A DNA stretch of 45,443 nucleotides from contig JAAZAN010000075.1 in NCBI GenBank assembly GCA_012514315.1, forward strand, positions 1 to 45,443, given 5' to 3'. Numbering within the stretch: the first letter of the stretch is position 1; every line of letters starts with the position of its first letter. The translations under genes were made by a program, and so were the position numbers. This stretch comes from Chloroflexota bacterium (GTDB lineage: Bacteria; Chloroflexota; Anaerolineae; B4-G1). Shown piece by piece: positions 15,257-25,173 of the stretch. The notes beneath the pieces are model-generated. The model was not told where the DNA came from. It did not search any database and worked only from the letters and a program-made list of their open reading frames with translations.

Positions 15257-15285
15257 ATGTTATCCGGAAAATGCTCCGGAGTCAA
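15257..15285 (-). promoter_or_regulatory. Promoter of ssb with TCCGGA repeats in the spacer
   Basis: On the minus strand TTGACT (15285 to 15280), 17 nt, TAACAT (15262 to 15257). The spacer contains two TCCGGA palindromes whose starts are 12 bp apart, lying between the two hexamers. This could be an operator, but no regulator is identified. Confidence 0.65.
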
Positions 15286-15359
15286 CACTGTCGTTAGCCG
15301 ATGCCCGGCCAGGCCGAAGCCCTTTGAAGTCACGTGTTGGCGAGTCGACTCAGCTGGCG

Positions 15360-16646
15360 CTATATCCAGCCCCGCAGGCTGCACGCCTCGACCACCCGGT
15401 TGACGGCGACGATGTACGCGCCCATGCGATTGTTCACGCCGTAACCTTGGACTGCCTCGTGGACTGCGCGAAATGCGGCCGACATCTTGTCATCCAGCCG
15501 TTCGTGGACAGTCGCCTCGTCCCAATAGTAGCCGTAGGCGTTCTGGACCTGCTCGAAATACGATACTGTCACGCCGCCTGCGTTGCACAGGAAGTCCGGG
15601 ATAACGTAGACCCCTCGCTCATTGAGAGTGGCGTCCGCATCCGGTGTGGTTGGGCCGTTTGCGGCTTCCGCCAGGATCCTGACGCTGGAGTGAATCCGGT
15701 CCGCGGTCTGCGCAGTGATCACGTTCTCCAGAGCGGCGGGGATCAGGACGTCCACCTCGGCCTCAAGCCAGGCGTCCCCGTCGTCCAGGGTATAGCCAGC
15801 TTGCAGCGCTGCGTCTTTGTCGATTGTGCCGTATGGATCGGTGATCGTGAGCAGGAAATCGGCGTCGATGCCATCCTTCTTGCTGTAGGTGTATGCCTTG
15901 CGGTCATCGTTGTCCCAGCAGCTGATGTGGGTCACATGCCCCCCAAGAACCTTGATGAAGTTGATGACTGTAGACCGACCCACGTTGCCAAAGCCCTGAA
16001 CCGATGCGGTGGTGCCCTGCAGGTTCATGCCCAGCATCTTGAGGGCTTCCCGAATCGTCACCACGATGCCCAATCCTGTTGCGCCGGCTCGTCCCTGCGA
16101 ACCGCCCAGTGGCAATGGCTTGCCCGTGATCACGCCGGCCGAATGACGTCCAGTGATGGTCTCGTACTCATCCAGCATCCACGACATGACCTGAGGATTG
16201 GTGTAGACATCGGGGGCCGGCACATCGATATCTGGTCCCAGGAATGAGTGGATCTGCCGGATGTAGGCCCGGCTCAACCTCTCTAGCTCGTACTGAGACA
16301 GGGGCTTGGGGTCGCAGACGACGCCGCCCTTGCCCCCGCCGAGCGGAAGGTCGAGCACCGCCGTCTTCCAGGTCATCCAGGCCGCCAATGCGCGCACGGT
16401 GTCGATCGTCTCGTTGGGATGGAACCGGATCCCACCCTTCGCAGGACCGCGAGCTGTGTTGTACTGAACCCGGTAGCCGTGGAACGTCCTCACTGTCCCA
16501 TCGTCCATGCGAACCGGCAGGTTGACGTGCAGTTCTCGCATGGGCCACCGCAGCAGCTCGTGCGTTGAGGAGGACAGCCCCATAGTGGCGGCAGCCTCAT
16601 CGAGTTGCCGCTGTGCGATCGCGAATGGATTCAACTCTTCGGACAA
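15360..16646 (-). CDS. gdhA: Glu/Leu/Phe/Val dehydrogenase, glutamate dehydrogenase type
   Basis: 428 aa, typical length of the hexameric NAD(P)-dependent form. Interconverts glutamate and 2-oxoglutarate plus ammonia. Catalytic region [14 protein letters not shown] (substrate Lys), [12 protein letters not shown], the dehydrogenase-domain Rossmann motif [14 protein letters not shown], and [14 protein letters not shown]-terminal [17 protein letters not shown] is a family block. The start is TTG at 16646, with GGAGG about 7 nt upstream. Cofactor preference cannot be told. Follows gatB but separated by a hairpin, so probably its own unit. Confidence 0.94.
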   Translation of the reverse strand: MSEELNPFAIAQRQLDEAAATMGLSSSTHELLRWPMRELHVNLPVRMDDGTVRTFHGYRVQYNTARGPAKGGIRFHPNETIDTVRALAAWMTWKTAVLDLPLGGGKGGVVCDPKPLSQYELERLSRAYIRQIHSFLGPDIDVPAPDVYTNPQVMSWMLDEYETITGRHSAGVITGKPLPLGGSQGRAGATGLGIVVTIREALKMLGMNLQGTTASVQGFGNVGRSTVINFIKVLGGHVTHISCWDNDDRKAYTYSKKDGIDADFLLTITDPYGTIDKDAALQAGYTLDDGDAWLEAEVDVLIPAALENVITAQTADRIHSSVRILAEAANGPTTPDADATLNERGVYVIPDFLCNAGGVTVSYFEQVQNAYGYYWDEATVHERLDDKMSAAFRAVHEAVQGYGVNNRMGAYIVAVNRVVEACSLRGWI

Positions 16647-16674
16647 TTCAGTGCCTCCGTATTCAAATCATAAT

Positions 16675-16710
16675 ACGGGGCCAGCCCACTCTCTCTGGTG
16701 CTAGCCCCGT
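16675..16710 (-). terminator. Hairpin downstream of gatB
   Basis: Left arm 16675-16685 and right arm 16700-16710 form an 11-bp stem with one G-T pair and a 14-nt loop, 10 bp past the gatB stop. The minus-strand continuation ATTATGATTT is only moderately T-rich. Probable gatB terminator. Confidence 0.65.
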
Positions 16711-16720
16711 TCACCAATCG

Positions 16721-18169
16721 CTACGTCCGCCTGGCTTCGATCGTCTCTCGAAGCAACTCTCGGACGACCTGGGGATTCGCTTTGCCTCGGCTGGCTCGCA
16801 TCACCTGCCCCATTAGCCACCCCAGCAGTTGCTCCTTTCCTGCCAGGTACTCGCCCACTTCGTCGGGATGTTCGTCCAATACGCGCGAAACGAGTGACGC
16901 CAGCGCGTCAGTGTCGGAGATCTGAGCAAGTCCCTTCTGGTCCACGACCTGCTGTGCGCTCTGGCCTGTCGCTAGCATCGCCTGAAGCACCGTCTTGCCT
17001 GTATTGAGGTTGATCGTACTTGCGTCCACGAGCTGGATCAGTTCGACGAGCGACTTAGGAGATACCTGTATCTCACCAATGCCCTCGCCCCGCTCTTTCA
17101 TGAGTCGGAACACTTCTCCCGTGATCCAATTGGCGATGGTCTTGCGATGATCGTAGCTCACGGCAACTGCGGCATCATAGTAGTCGCGCACAGCCTTCTC
17201 TGCCATCAGGACCTCGGTGTCGTATGCGCTCAGACCATAATCAGCGATGAGTCGTCTGCGGACCGCGTCGGGTAACTCGGGAAGCCGGGCGCGGAGCTCG
17301 TCCACCCAAACGGGATCGATCTCCAGCGGGGGCAGATCGGGCTCTGGGAAGTAGCGGTAGTCGTGCGCCTCCTCCTTGCTTCGTTGAGGAACGGTCACGC
17401 CTTGCTCGTCATCCCATCCCATCGTCTGCTGCACGATTGTCTCTCCTGCTTCAATCGCCGCGATCTGATTCTCGATCTCGTATGCGACGCTTCGTGTCAA
17501 TGCGCGGAACGAGTTGAGGTTCTTCACTTCGTGGCGTGGGTTCAGAGCGCTAGATCCCACTGGCCGCACGCTGATATTGGCCTCGAAGCGCATCATGCCC
17601 TGTTCGAGGTTGCCCGAATTCACCCCGACGTAGACGAGTATCTCCCGCAACCGCGTCGCATAGGCGTGCACCTCTTCTACGGAACGCATGTCCGGTTCGC
17701 TGACGATTTCCAGCAGAGGAACTCCTGCACGGTTCAGGTCCACGTAGGTCATGCCGTTGGCGTGATACAGCTTACCAGCGTCTTCCTCCTGGTGGGCCCG
17801 AGTTATCCCGATTCGCTTGAGGCCATTCTCCGTCTCGATCTCCAGATAGCCGTTCACGTTGAGCGGCAGCGCGTACTGCGAGATCTGATAGCCCTTGGGG
17901 AGATCTGGATAGAAGTAGGACTTGCGAGCGAATCGACTGAGGTTGGGTATCTCGCAGTGAAGAGCGAGCCCCGTCATAATCGCTTTCTCGATGACTTGCT
18001 TGTTGATGACGGGTAGTACACCGGGCATCCCGGTGCAGATGGGGCAAACGTAGGTATTCGGAGGGAGGTCGCCCGTGTCGTCAACCACAGGGCACGAACA
18101 GAACATCTTGGAGGCCGTGTGGATCTGAGCATGTACCTCCAGGCCGATGACAGGTTCGTACTGAGTCAT
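16721..18169 (-). CDS. gatB: Aspartyl/glutamyl-tRNA amidotransferase subunit B
   Basis: 482 aa. Part of GatCAB, which converts mischarged Glu-tRNA-Gln or Asp-tRNA-Asn. N-terminal EPVIGLEVHAQI, the zinc-site region FCSCPVVDD and CPICTGMPGVLPVIN, and RFEANISVRPVGSSALN, VKNLNSFRA, HDYRYFPEPDLPPL are GatB signatures. The helical tail domain (about 330-482) binds tRNA. gatA and gatC are not in the window, so the complex is encoded at separate loci. Confidence 0.97.
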   Translation of the reverse strand: MTQYEPVIGLEVHAQIHTASKMFCSCPVVDDTGDLPPNTYVCPICTGMPGVLPVINKQVIEKAIMTGLALHCEIPNLSRFARKSYFYPDLPKGYQISQYALPLNVNGYLEIETENGLKRIGITRAHQEEDAGKLYHANGMTYVDLNRAGVPLLEIVSEPDMRSVEEVHAYATRLREILVYVGVNSGNLEQGMMRFEANISVRPVGSSALNPRHEVKNLNSFRALTRSVAYEIENQIAAIEAGETIVQQTMGWDDEQGVTVPQRSKEEAHDYRYFPEPDLPPLEIDPVWVDELRARLPELPDAVRRRLIADYGLSAYDTEVLMAEKAVRDYYDAAVAVSYDHRKTIANWITGEVFRLMKERGEGIGEIQVSPKSLVELIQLVDASTINLNTGKTVLQAMLATGQSAQQVVDQKGLAQISDTDALASLVSRVLDEHPDEVGEYLAGKEQLLGWLMGQVMRASRGKANPQVVRELLRETIEARRT

Positions 18170-18234
18170 AGTCTCGTATCTACGCCGGCTACCCTATGAT
18201 GGGCCGGAGTCAATGGATGATTGATCTAGCTCAT

Positions 18235-18263
18235 ATTATACTCGAAACCCTGGGGATGTCGAA
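18235..18263 (-). promoter_or_regulatory. Promoter of gatB
   Basis: On the minus strand TTCGAC (18263 to 18258), 17 nt, TATAAT (18240 to 18235); leader about 60 nt. Confidence 0.65.
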
Positions 18264-18285
18264 TAGCGCCGCGGCTTCGCCCTGA

Positions 18286-19455
18286 CTAACCATGCCGGCG
18301 CATAAACCGGTACATTCGCTCCAGCGCTTCCTCGATCTTCTCGTATGCCGTTGCATACGAGCATCTAATGAATCCCACACCGGCCGATCCGAACGCGCTG
18401 CCGGGCACAACGGCTACCTGCTCCTCCTCGAGAAGCCTCTCCGCGAACGTCCCCTCGTCCATCCCACTCGCTGAAATCGAGGGAAAGGCATAGTACGCGC
18501 CCTTGGGCTCGAAGCAGGTGAGGCCAATTGCATTCAGACCATCGACGATGAGCCGCCGTCGCCGGTCGTACTCGGCAACCATCTCTTGGACGTAAGGCTG
18601 CCCCTCCTTCAGAGCGACCAAGGCGGCGTACTGGGCCACGGTCGGAGCGCTCATAATCGTATACTGGTGTATCTTCCGTGCGGCAGCTAGCAGATCTGCT
18701 GGCCCGGCCATGTAACCGATCCGCCACCCGGTCATCGCGTAGGCCTTCGAGAAGCCCTGGAGCAGAATGGTGCGCTCTCGCATGCCAGGTAGCGCAGCGA
18801 AACACGTGTGTGTCACCCCATACACGAGCTGATCGTAGATTTCATCTGAGATGACTACCAGATCGTGCCGCTCTGCAATCTCGGCGATCTCGCTCATGCG
18901 TGACGCACTGAGCACTGCGCCTGTCGGGTTGTTGGGGTACCCAATCAACACGGCTTTCGTCTGTGGCGTGATCTGGGCTGCAATCTCGCCGGCGGTGATC
19001 TCAAAGCTATTCTCCACCGACGTCGGTACGATCACCGGAACGCCCCCGGCGAATGAGACCTCAGGAGCGTAGGCCACGAAGCATGGTTCGGAGACGATGA
19101 CTTCGTCTGCCGGGTTGACGATAGCGCATAGCGCCAGATAGAGACCTTCGGAGACGCCAACAGTGATGAGAATCTCATTCTCTGCGTCATACGTGAGGCC
19201 GTAGCGCTCGTTCAGATGCTGCGCTATCGCCTCCCGTAACTCGATCAGGCCGGAGTTGGCGGTGTAGTGATGTGCGCCCCGCTGCAGGGCTTCTATGCCC
19301 GCGCGGGTGATGGGCTCCGGCGTATCGAAATCGGGTTCGCCGATGCCCAGGCTGATCACACCATTCATGGTAGCGGCGATATCGAAAAACCGTCGGATAC
19401 CCGACGGTGGCACACTGCTGACGAGCTGAGAGATACGTCCCTGAGTACCGTGCAA
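18286..19455 (-). CDS. PLP-dependent class I/II aminotransferase
   Basis: 389 aa fold-type I enzyme. ISLGIGEPDFDTPEPI at the N-terminus, YPNNPTGAVLS, VVISDEIYDQLVYG, and the PLP lysine in LLQGFSKAYAMTGWRIGYMAG; FIRCSYAT near the end carries the substrate Arg. This is the broad aspartate/aromatic aminotransferase group (AspC/PatA-like); the exact substrate is not readable. Start TTG at 19455 with an excellent AGGAGGGG site. It lies 32 bp after the DUF362 gene, probably in the same operon. Confidence 0.92.
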   Translation of the reverse strand: MHGTQGRISQLVSSVPPSGIRRFFDIAATMNGVISLGIGEPDFDTPEPITRAGIEALQRGAHHYTANSGLIELREAIAQHLNERYGLTYDAENEILITVGVSEGLYLALCAIVNPADEVIVSEPCFVAYAPEVSFAGGVPVIVPTSVENSFEITAGEIAAQITPQTKAVLIGYPNNPTGAVLSASRMSEIAEIAERHDLVVISDEIYDQLVYGVTHTCFAALPGMRERTILLQGFSKAYAMTGWRIGYMAGPADLLAAARKIHQYTIMSAPTVAQYAALVALKEGQPYVQEMVAEYDRRRRLIVDGLNAIGLTCFEPKGAYYAFPSISASGMDEGTFAERLLEEEQVAVVPGSAFGSAGVGFIRCSYATAYEKIEEALERMYRFMRRHG

Positions 19456-19487
19456 GTTCCCCTCCTATACTGGGCCAAGAGTATGGA

Positions 19488-20726
19488 TCAAGATCGGCGA
19501 CGATGGGTACGCCACCACGCGCCCGCACCGATGGCTGCCGCCAGTATGCCCAATCCCGCAGCCGCCATAGCGACAGTCCTGGGTTCCATCCCGGGCAGGA
19601 CGGCGCCCTGTAGGCCCGCATCATTCCCATACTCGCTGAACAACCTGCCCCAGTCTGAGTCGAGGGCAGTCTGTACACGCTTTCGCCCGATGAAGGGATA
19701 CCAGTACACGTTGTGATAGAAGTTGCTCGCAAAATACGACCACGGAACCAGTGGAGATCGAAGCAAGAAGGATTCAAATGGGTGCAGCCAGCCGTGGTAG
19801 ATCAGCTTCTGGCCCTTGCTCGCGAAAGTATCCTCCTGGATGAAACGCCAGTTCTGCGATCGCACCCATTCCGGGTCCTCGCCCACAATCTCGATCTCGC
19901 GAGGATCACCTACACCTAGCCCCATCTCGTGGGCGATGCGGATGAAGGGGATCGACAACGGATCGAAGCCCTGCATGTGGGCCGAGATGGCATCGATCGC
20001 AACTTGATCACCCGACGCCAGGATCACGTTCTTTTCATGCCAACGCATAGCCCGCGTGCCTGGACCGTCGCCTGCGAACGTGCCATCCATAACGGCGAAC
20101 AGGCCGGGGTGGATATCCTGTTGGATCATCAGTAGATCCACCAGCGTTTCATGGATCTTTCCGTGAGTCCAGTGGCGCTTCGTATTCAGCAGCCCACCAA
20201 AGGCGTTCTTCATCGCGCCGGTAATGGTTGTGAACACGTGTGTCTTGACCGTCGGAAGCTGGATGATGTTGCGCCCAACGAAGACCTCGGGAATCTGCAC
20301 GCCTTCTGGGTAGATCTTGTCGAGGACCAGGAACGGTCGCTTGGGCTCGTAGCGGATCCATTTGTACTCCGGTTCATAGAGATGGGCATTCTGGATTCCG
20401 TACTTATCTACCACGTACTTATGCTTGTTGTTTCGTTCACCGACATAGGCATCGACCACAACGGTGTTGTTGTGCGCGCCGATCAGACGATCGTACCCGG
20501 CCGCCTGCAATGCCCGAATCACGCCTTCGAGCTGCCAGGGTGCTGTTGAGCATGCCGGATACCATGTCTGCCATGAGATGTTGATCTTGAGAATGGTGTC
20601 GTTGTCCTGTGGCAGAACCGTACGAAAGTCGGCTAGCTCCATCAACCGGCCATAGTCATCCAGTACTGTCTCAGGACGTGTTCTGAGCACGGCGACCTTG
20701 CCGCGACCAGGCAATCGTTGGTCCAT
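19488..20726 (-). CDS. DUF362 domain protein with C-terminal membrane helix
   Basis: 412 aa. DUF362 blocks: ILKINISWQTWYPACSTAPWQLEGVIRAL, IIQLPTVKTHVFTTITGAMKNAFGGLL, FAVMDGTFAGDGPGTRAM, ASGDQVAIDAISAHMQGFDP. A final hydrophobic segment (about 385-403, AMAAAGLGILAAAIGAGAWW) followed by RTHRRRS anchors it, so the domain may lie outside. DUF362 proteins are often near iron-sulfur or anaerobic metabolism genes, but function is not settled. No CxxCxxC ferredoxin motif is seen. ATG with GGAGAG; own promoter at 20755-20783. Confidence 0.87.
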   Translation of the reverse strand: MDQRLPGRGKVAVLRTRPETVLDDYGRLMELADFRTVLPQDNDTILKINISWQTWYPACSTAPWQLEGVIRALQAAGYDRLIGAHNNTVVVDAYVGERNNKHKYVVDKYGIQNAHLYEPEYKWIRYEPKRPFLVLDKIYPEGVQIPEVFVGRNIIQLPTVKTHVFTTITGAMKNAFGGLLNTKRHWTHGKIHETLVDLLMIQQDIHPGLFAVMDGTFAGDGPGTRAMRWHEKNVILASGDQVAIDAISAHMQGFDPLSIPFIRIAHEMGLGVGDPREIEIVGEDPEWVRSQNWRFIQEDTFASKGQKLIYHGWLHPFESFLLRSPLVPWSYFASNFYHNVYWYPFIGRKRVQTALDSDWGRLFSEYGNDAGLQGAVLPGMEPRTVAMAAAGLGILAAAIGAGAWWRTHRRRS

Positions 20727-20754
20727 AGGGTCTCTCCAGCTTCAGGATTCGCCA

Positions 20755-20783
20755 AGTATACCGGAATTCTCTCGGGCTGTCCA
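20755..20783 (-). promoter_or_regulatory. Promoter of the DUF362-aminotransferase pair
   Basis: On the minus strand TGGACA (20783 to 20778), 17 nt, TATACT (20760 to 20755); leader about 22 nt. Diverges from the plus-strand promoter at 20881. Confidence 0.72.
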
Positions 20784-20880
20784 GTTCGGTTAAGTGTTTG
20801 TTCTCGCGGAGACACAAACGGCCTGCTGGCCGGGCTGTTGCCGTGTCGACACTTCGCCGGATACGTACGGCCGCTGTGAT

Positions 20881-20908
20881 TTGCGCTTCCACCGGCCTAT
20901 GCTATCAT
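20881..20908 (+). promoter_or_regulatory. Promoter giving a leaderless transcript at 20915
   Basis: TTGCGC (20881-20886), 16 nt, TATCAT (20903-20908). Six bases later comes the ATG at 20915, exactly where transcription should begin. Confidence 0.5.
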
Positions 20909-20914
20909 ATGCGC

Positions 20915-21853
20915 ATGCATCTGCGCTCACTTCGATCACTCATTGTGCTTCTAACGGTGTGCCTTTTCACACTGGGGCTTGTGCTGCTGTTCGCTGCGCA
21001 ATGTGTGCCTTCCGAACCTCCTCCTCCCCCGCCGACGCCGACCTGGACAGTGACTCCGTCGCCGACGCCACTGCCCACATCGACGCCCACAGCGACACCC
21101 ATACCACCGCTTCAGGTGACTCTTGAGTGGCCCCCCGATGCGTCGGCGCTGAACCCCGTCAGCCCTGAGGTGCGCATCGTCTCCCCGCCGGGTGTAGAGG
21201 CGGATGTGACCGTGAGTGCTATCTTGTTCGACCCTCAGGGAGCCGCGTACTGGAAGGCATTGTTGGCGCCGCAGGGGGACGGCGTCTTTTCGACTGACGA
21301 TTCGGTGCAGCTCCCTATGGATCCACCCGACGGAGACTGGCGCTTACAGCTATACTTGCAGTCATCGCTGCTCGTGCAGGGTGAGCTGAGCCGGGTATTC
21401 CAGCCGGTTCCCATTGAGTATCGTGACTTGACGTCCACGTTACCCAGCGGGGTCGCCTTGCTCGTGCCGAGCTCCTTTGCTGAGGTGCAGGGGCAGGGTG
21501 ATCAGGTATCGGGGCTGCGTGTGTGGGAGACCGAAGGCGGCGACATCGGTCTCTGGTGGGCGCCTGGGCCCACCGAGCCACTTCTTCTCAACAACGCGAT
21601 TGTCATGCTGGAGACGACGTACGCTCCCGGGAATGAACCTGCGATTCTGAGTGTTGAGGAAGTCGATTGGCTGGGTCAGCCTGCTTTCTCATTCGGGGAA
21701 GACTGGGCCGACGCTGCGATCGGTGCATCCCGCGCGCTCGTCATTCAGAGTCCCAACTACTGGCTGTACGTGCTCAGAGTGCGCGCTCTGGGCGGCGCCG
21801 AGGTGCCGTACCTGGTACGCCAGGTAAGTGAATCCTTCCAGTTCGAGCCGTAA
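20915..21853 (+). CDS. Secreted or lipid-anchored protein with Thr/Pro-rich linker, function unknown
   Basis: 312 aa. N-terminal signal segment (MHLRSLRSLIVLLTVCLF, hydrophobic to about residue 27) followed by AAQC, a weak lipobox because Gln precedes the Cys. A low-complexity Pro/Thr stretch (about 32-65) leads to a roughly 240-residue globular part with beta-rich sequence (VRIVSPPGVEADVTVSAILF, ALLVPSSFAEVQ) that I do not recognise. Thr/Pro spacers between a membrane anchor and an outer domain are common in Chloroflexota. Start by the leaderless ATG at 20915; an ATG at 20909 is in the same frame. The neighbouring minus-strand transpeptidase gene is convergent. Confidence 0.72.
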   Translation: MHLRSLRSLIVLLTVCLFTLGLVLLFAAQCVPSEPPPPPPTPTWTVTPSPTPLPTSTPTATPIPPLQVTLEWPPDASALNPVSPEVRIVSPPGVEADVTVSAILFDPQGAAYWKALLAPQGDGVFSTDDSVQLPMDPPDGDWRLQLYLQSSLLVQGELSRVFQPVPIEYRDLTSTLPSGVALLVPSSFAEVQGQGDQVSGLRVWETEGGDIGLWWAPGPTEPLLLNNAIVMLETTYAPGNEPAILSVEEVDWLGQPAFSFGEDWADAAIGASRALVIQSPNYWLYVLRVRALGGAEVPYLVRQVSESFQFEP

Positions 21854-21867
21854 CGGCAGCGCCCGGC

Positions 21868-22947
21868 TCAAAAGATGATCACAGGCGTCCCGACGTGTCG
21901 GGTGCTCTGGATGAAGTCATCCTCGAACCCCCCGATAGGGTAACACCACCGGTAGATGAAGCGAGCTGCATCTGCCGACACGTTCAGACACCCGTGGCTG
22001 CGCCGTACGCCATAGTCGTTGTGCCAGTAGGCGCCGTGGATGGCTGTGCCGCTCAGATCGAAGAAGATATTCCACGGAACGCCCGGGAGATCGAAGAGAT
22101 CGCCCAGTGGTTCCGGCCCACCGGGGTAGGGGTAGTTCGACATATGACGTGAGGCTTGTTTGAGCAGTACGTGCATTTCCCCCGTCGGTGTCGCGGTCGC
22201 GCCGCCCAATCCCGATGCGACCAGCGTCGTGAACGCTACGTGGTCACCCTCGAGACAAGTCAGACGCTGTTGTCCCAGATCGACCTCGATGCGCTTGTTG
22301 CCGACGAATGGGTTGATGGGCGACATCTCCCTTCTCGGAATACGCCGTACGTCCCGGGCCATCACCCACTGAAACCTGGGAGAGGTTGGCGGAAACTCAT
22401 CGTACACCTTGTACCAACCGGTTCCCTGTTCATCCATGTGGGCCTCGATAACGTGGTAGACCGTGCTGCCATAGAAACGGTAGATCCTGCCACTGTTCAC
22501 ACTCGGTTGCGCGTATGCATCGGTGTAGATCTGCGAGACCTCGCCCCAGAACCCCCACTCGCCGACGTCGGCGATGAATGGTTGAGGTGGATAGACACGG
22601 ACAGGCAGCACCCAAGCCGAATGAACGTATCCCAGTGGTGTCTTGTACCATAGATCGTTGTGTGCACTGAATGGCGCACGCACTTCGCCGAGTATTGGAA
22701 AGGCCTGATCCCTCGCCCGGCTATCCAACCTCCCCGAGCCTGTGCTGGGCTCAGCGTAGAACGCCACCGTATGGATCGCACGCCCCATGAACGCCCACAC
22801 ATCAGTGTCGCTGCTCTCGCCCGGGTCCGGCGGCACCGGAAAGCGAGGGTAAGACGCGCGGGCATGGAAAGCAGGCGCCAGTGTCGCAGCTGCGGCACTG
22901 GCTGCAATGAGCTTCAGCAGGTTGCGGCGTGTCATTTTTCGAATCAT
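21868..22947 (-). CDS. L,D-transpeptidase (YkuD) with Tat-type signal and SH3-like repeats
   Basis: 359 aa from the ATG at 22947 (a second ATG at 22935). TRRNLLKLIAASAAAATLAPAF is a Tat-like signal although the twin Arg is followed by Asn. Two related segments (about 60-125 and 130-190), each with a GSGR/NSGR element and a WYK block, look like SH3b cell-wall domains. The C-terminal YkuD domain (about 225-359) has KRIEVDLGQQRLTCLEG, IHGAYWHNDYGVRRSHGCLNV, including the catalytic His and Cys of HGCLN. It would cross-link or anchor to peptidoglycan outside the membrane. The ribosome site GAGGTGGG partly lies in a short hairpin. Confidence 0.9.
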   Translation of the reverse strand: MIRKMTRRNLLKLIAASAAAATLAPAFHARASYPRFPVPPDPGESSDTDVWAFMGRAIHTVAFYAEPSTGSGRLDSRARDQAFPILGEVRAPFSAHNDLWYKTPLGYVHSAWVLPVRVYPPQPFIADVGEWGFWGEVSQIYTDAYAQPSVNSGRIYRFYGSTVYHVIEAHMDEQGTGWYKVYDEFPPTSPRFQWVMARDVRRIPRREMSPINPFVGNKRIEVDLGQQRLTCLEGDHVAFTTLVASGLGGATATPTGEMHVLLKQASRHMSNYPYPGGPEPLGDLFDLPGVPWNIFFDLSGTAIHGAYWHNDYGVRRSHGCLNVSADAARFIYRWCYPIGGFEDDFIQSTRHVGTPVIIF

Positions 22948-22971
22948 AGTTGCCCACCTCAGGGTGGACCC

Positions 22972-22999
22972 ATTATAGCATATCGCCGTTTGCTGGCCA
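22972..22999 (-). promoter_or_regulatory. Promoter of the L,D-transpeptidase gene
   Basis: On the minus strand TGGCCA (22999 to 22994), 16 nt, TATAAT (22977 to 22972). The short leader contains CCACC-CTGA-GGTGG, which can pair over the Shine-Dalgarno. Confidence 0.6.
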
Positions 23000-23057
23000 G
23001 ATCCGGGTGTTTGAAGGTAAGCATAGCGTCTGCTGTGGACCGCCTGGATCGTCGGAT

Positions 23058-23086
23058 TGGTCGCACGGTGACAGTTGCGGTATAAT
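23058..23086 (+). promoter_or_regulatory. Promoter of the rmd-to-uvrC operon
   Basis: TGGTCG (23058-23063; or TTGGTC one base earlier), 17 nt, perfect TATAAT (23081-23086). Leader about 66 nt to the TTG start of rmd. Confidence 0.6.
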
Positions 23087-23158
23087 CCGCGCCATAGAAG
23101 CTTGGCTTTCGCCATCTTGCCATCGCACGATCGATGGCGCCATACTGGAGGAGAGTCC

Positions 23159-25122
<1,964 letters not shown>

Positions 25123-25173
25123 GTGGAGTCCTACTCTCAGGTTGTCGTTGCACGAGCCATAGAGGAAGTCGCT

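Noticed and set aside
15249-16247. 332-codon plus-strand frame opposite glutamate dehydrogenase
   Set aside because: Shadow of the gdhA reading frame without similarity to anything I know.
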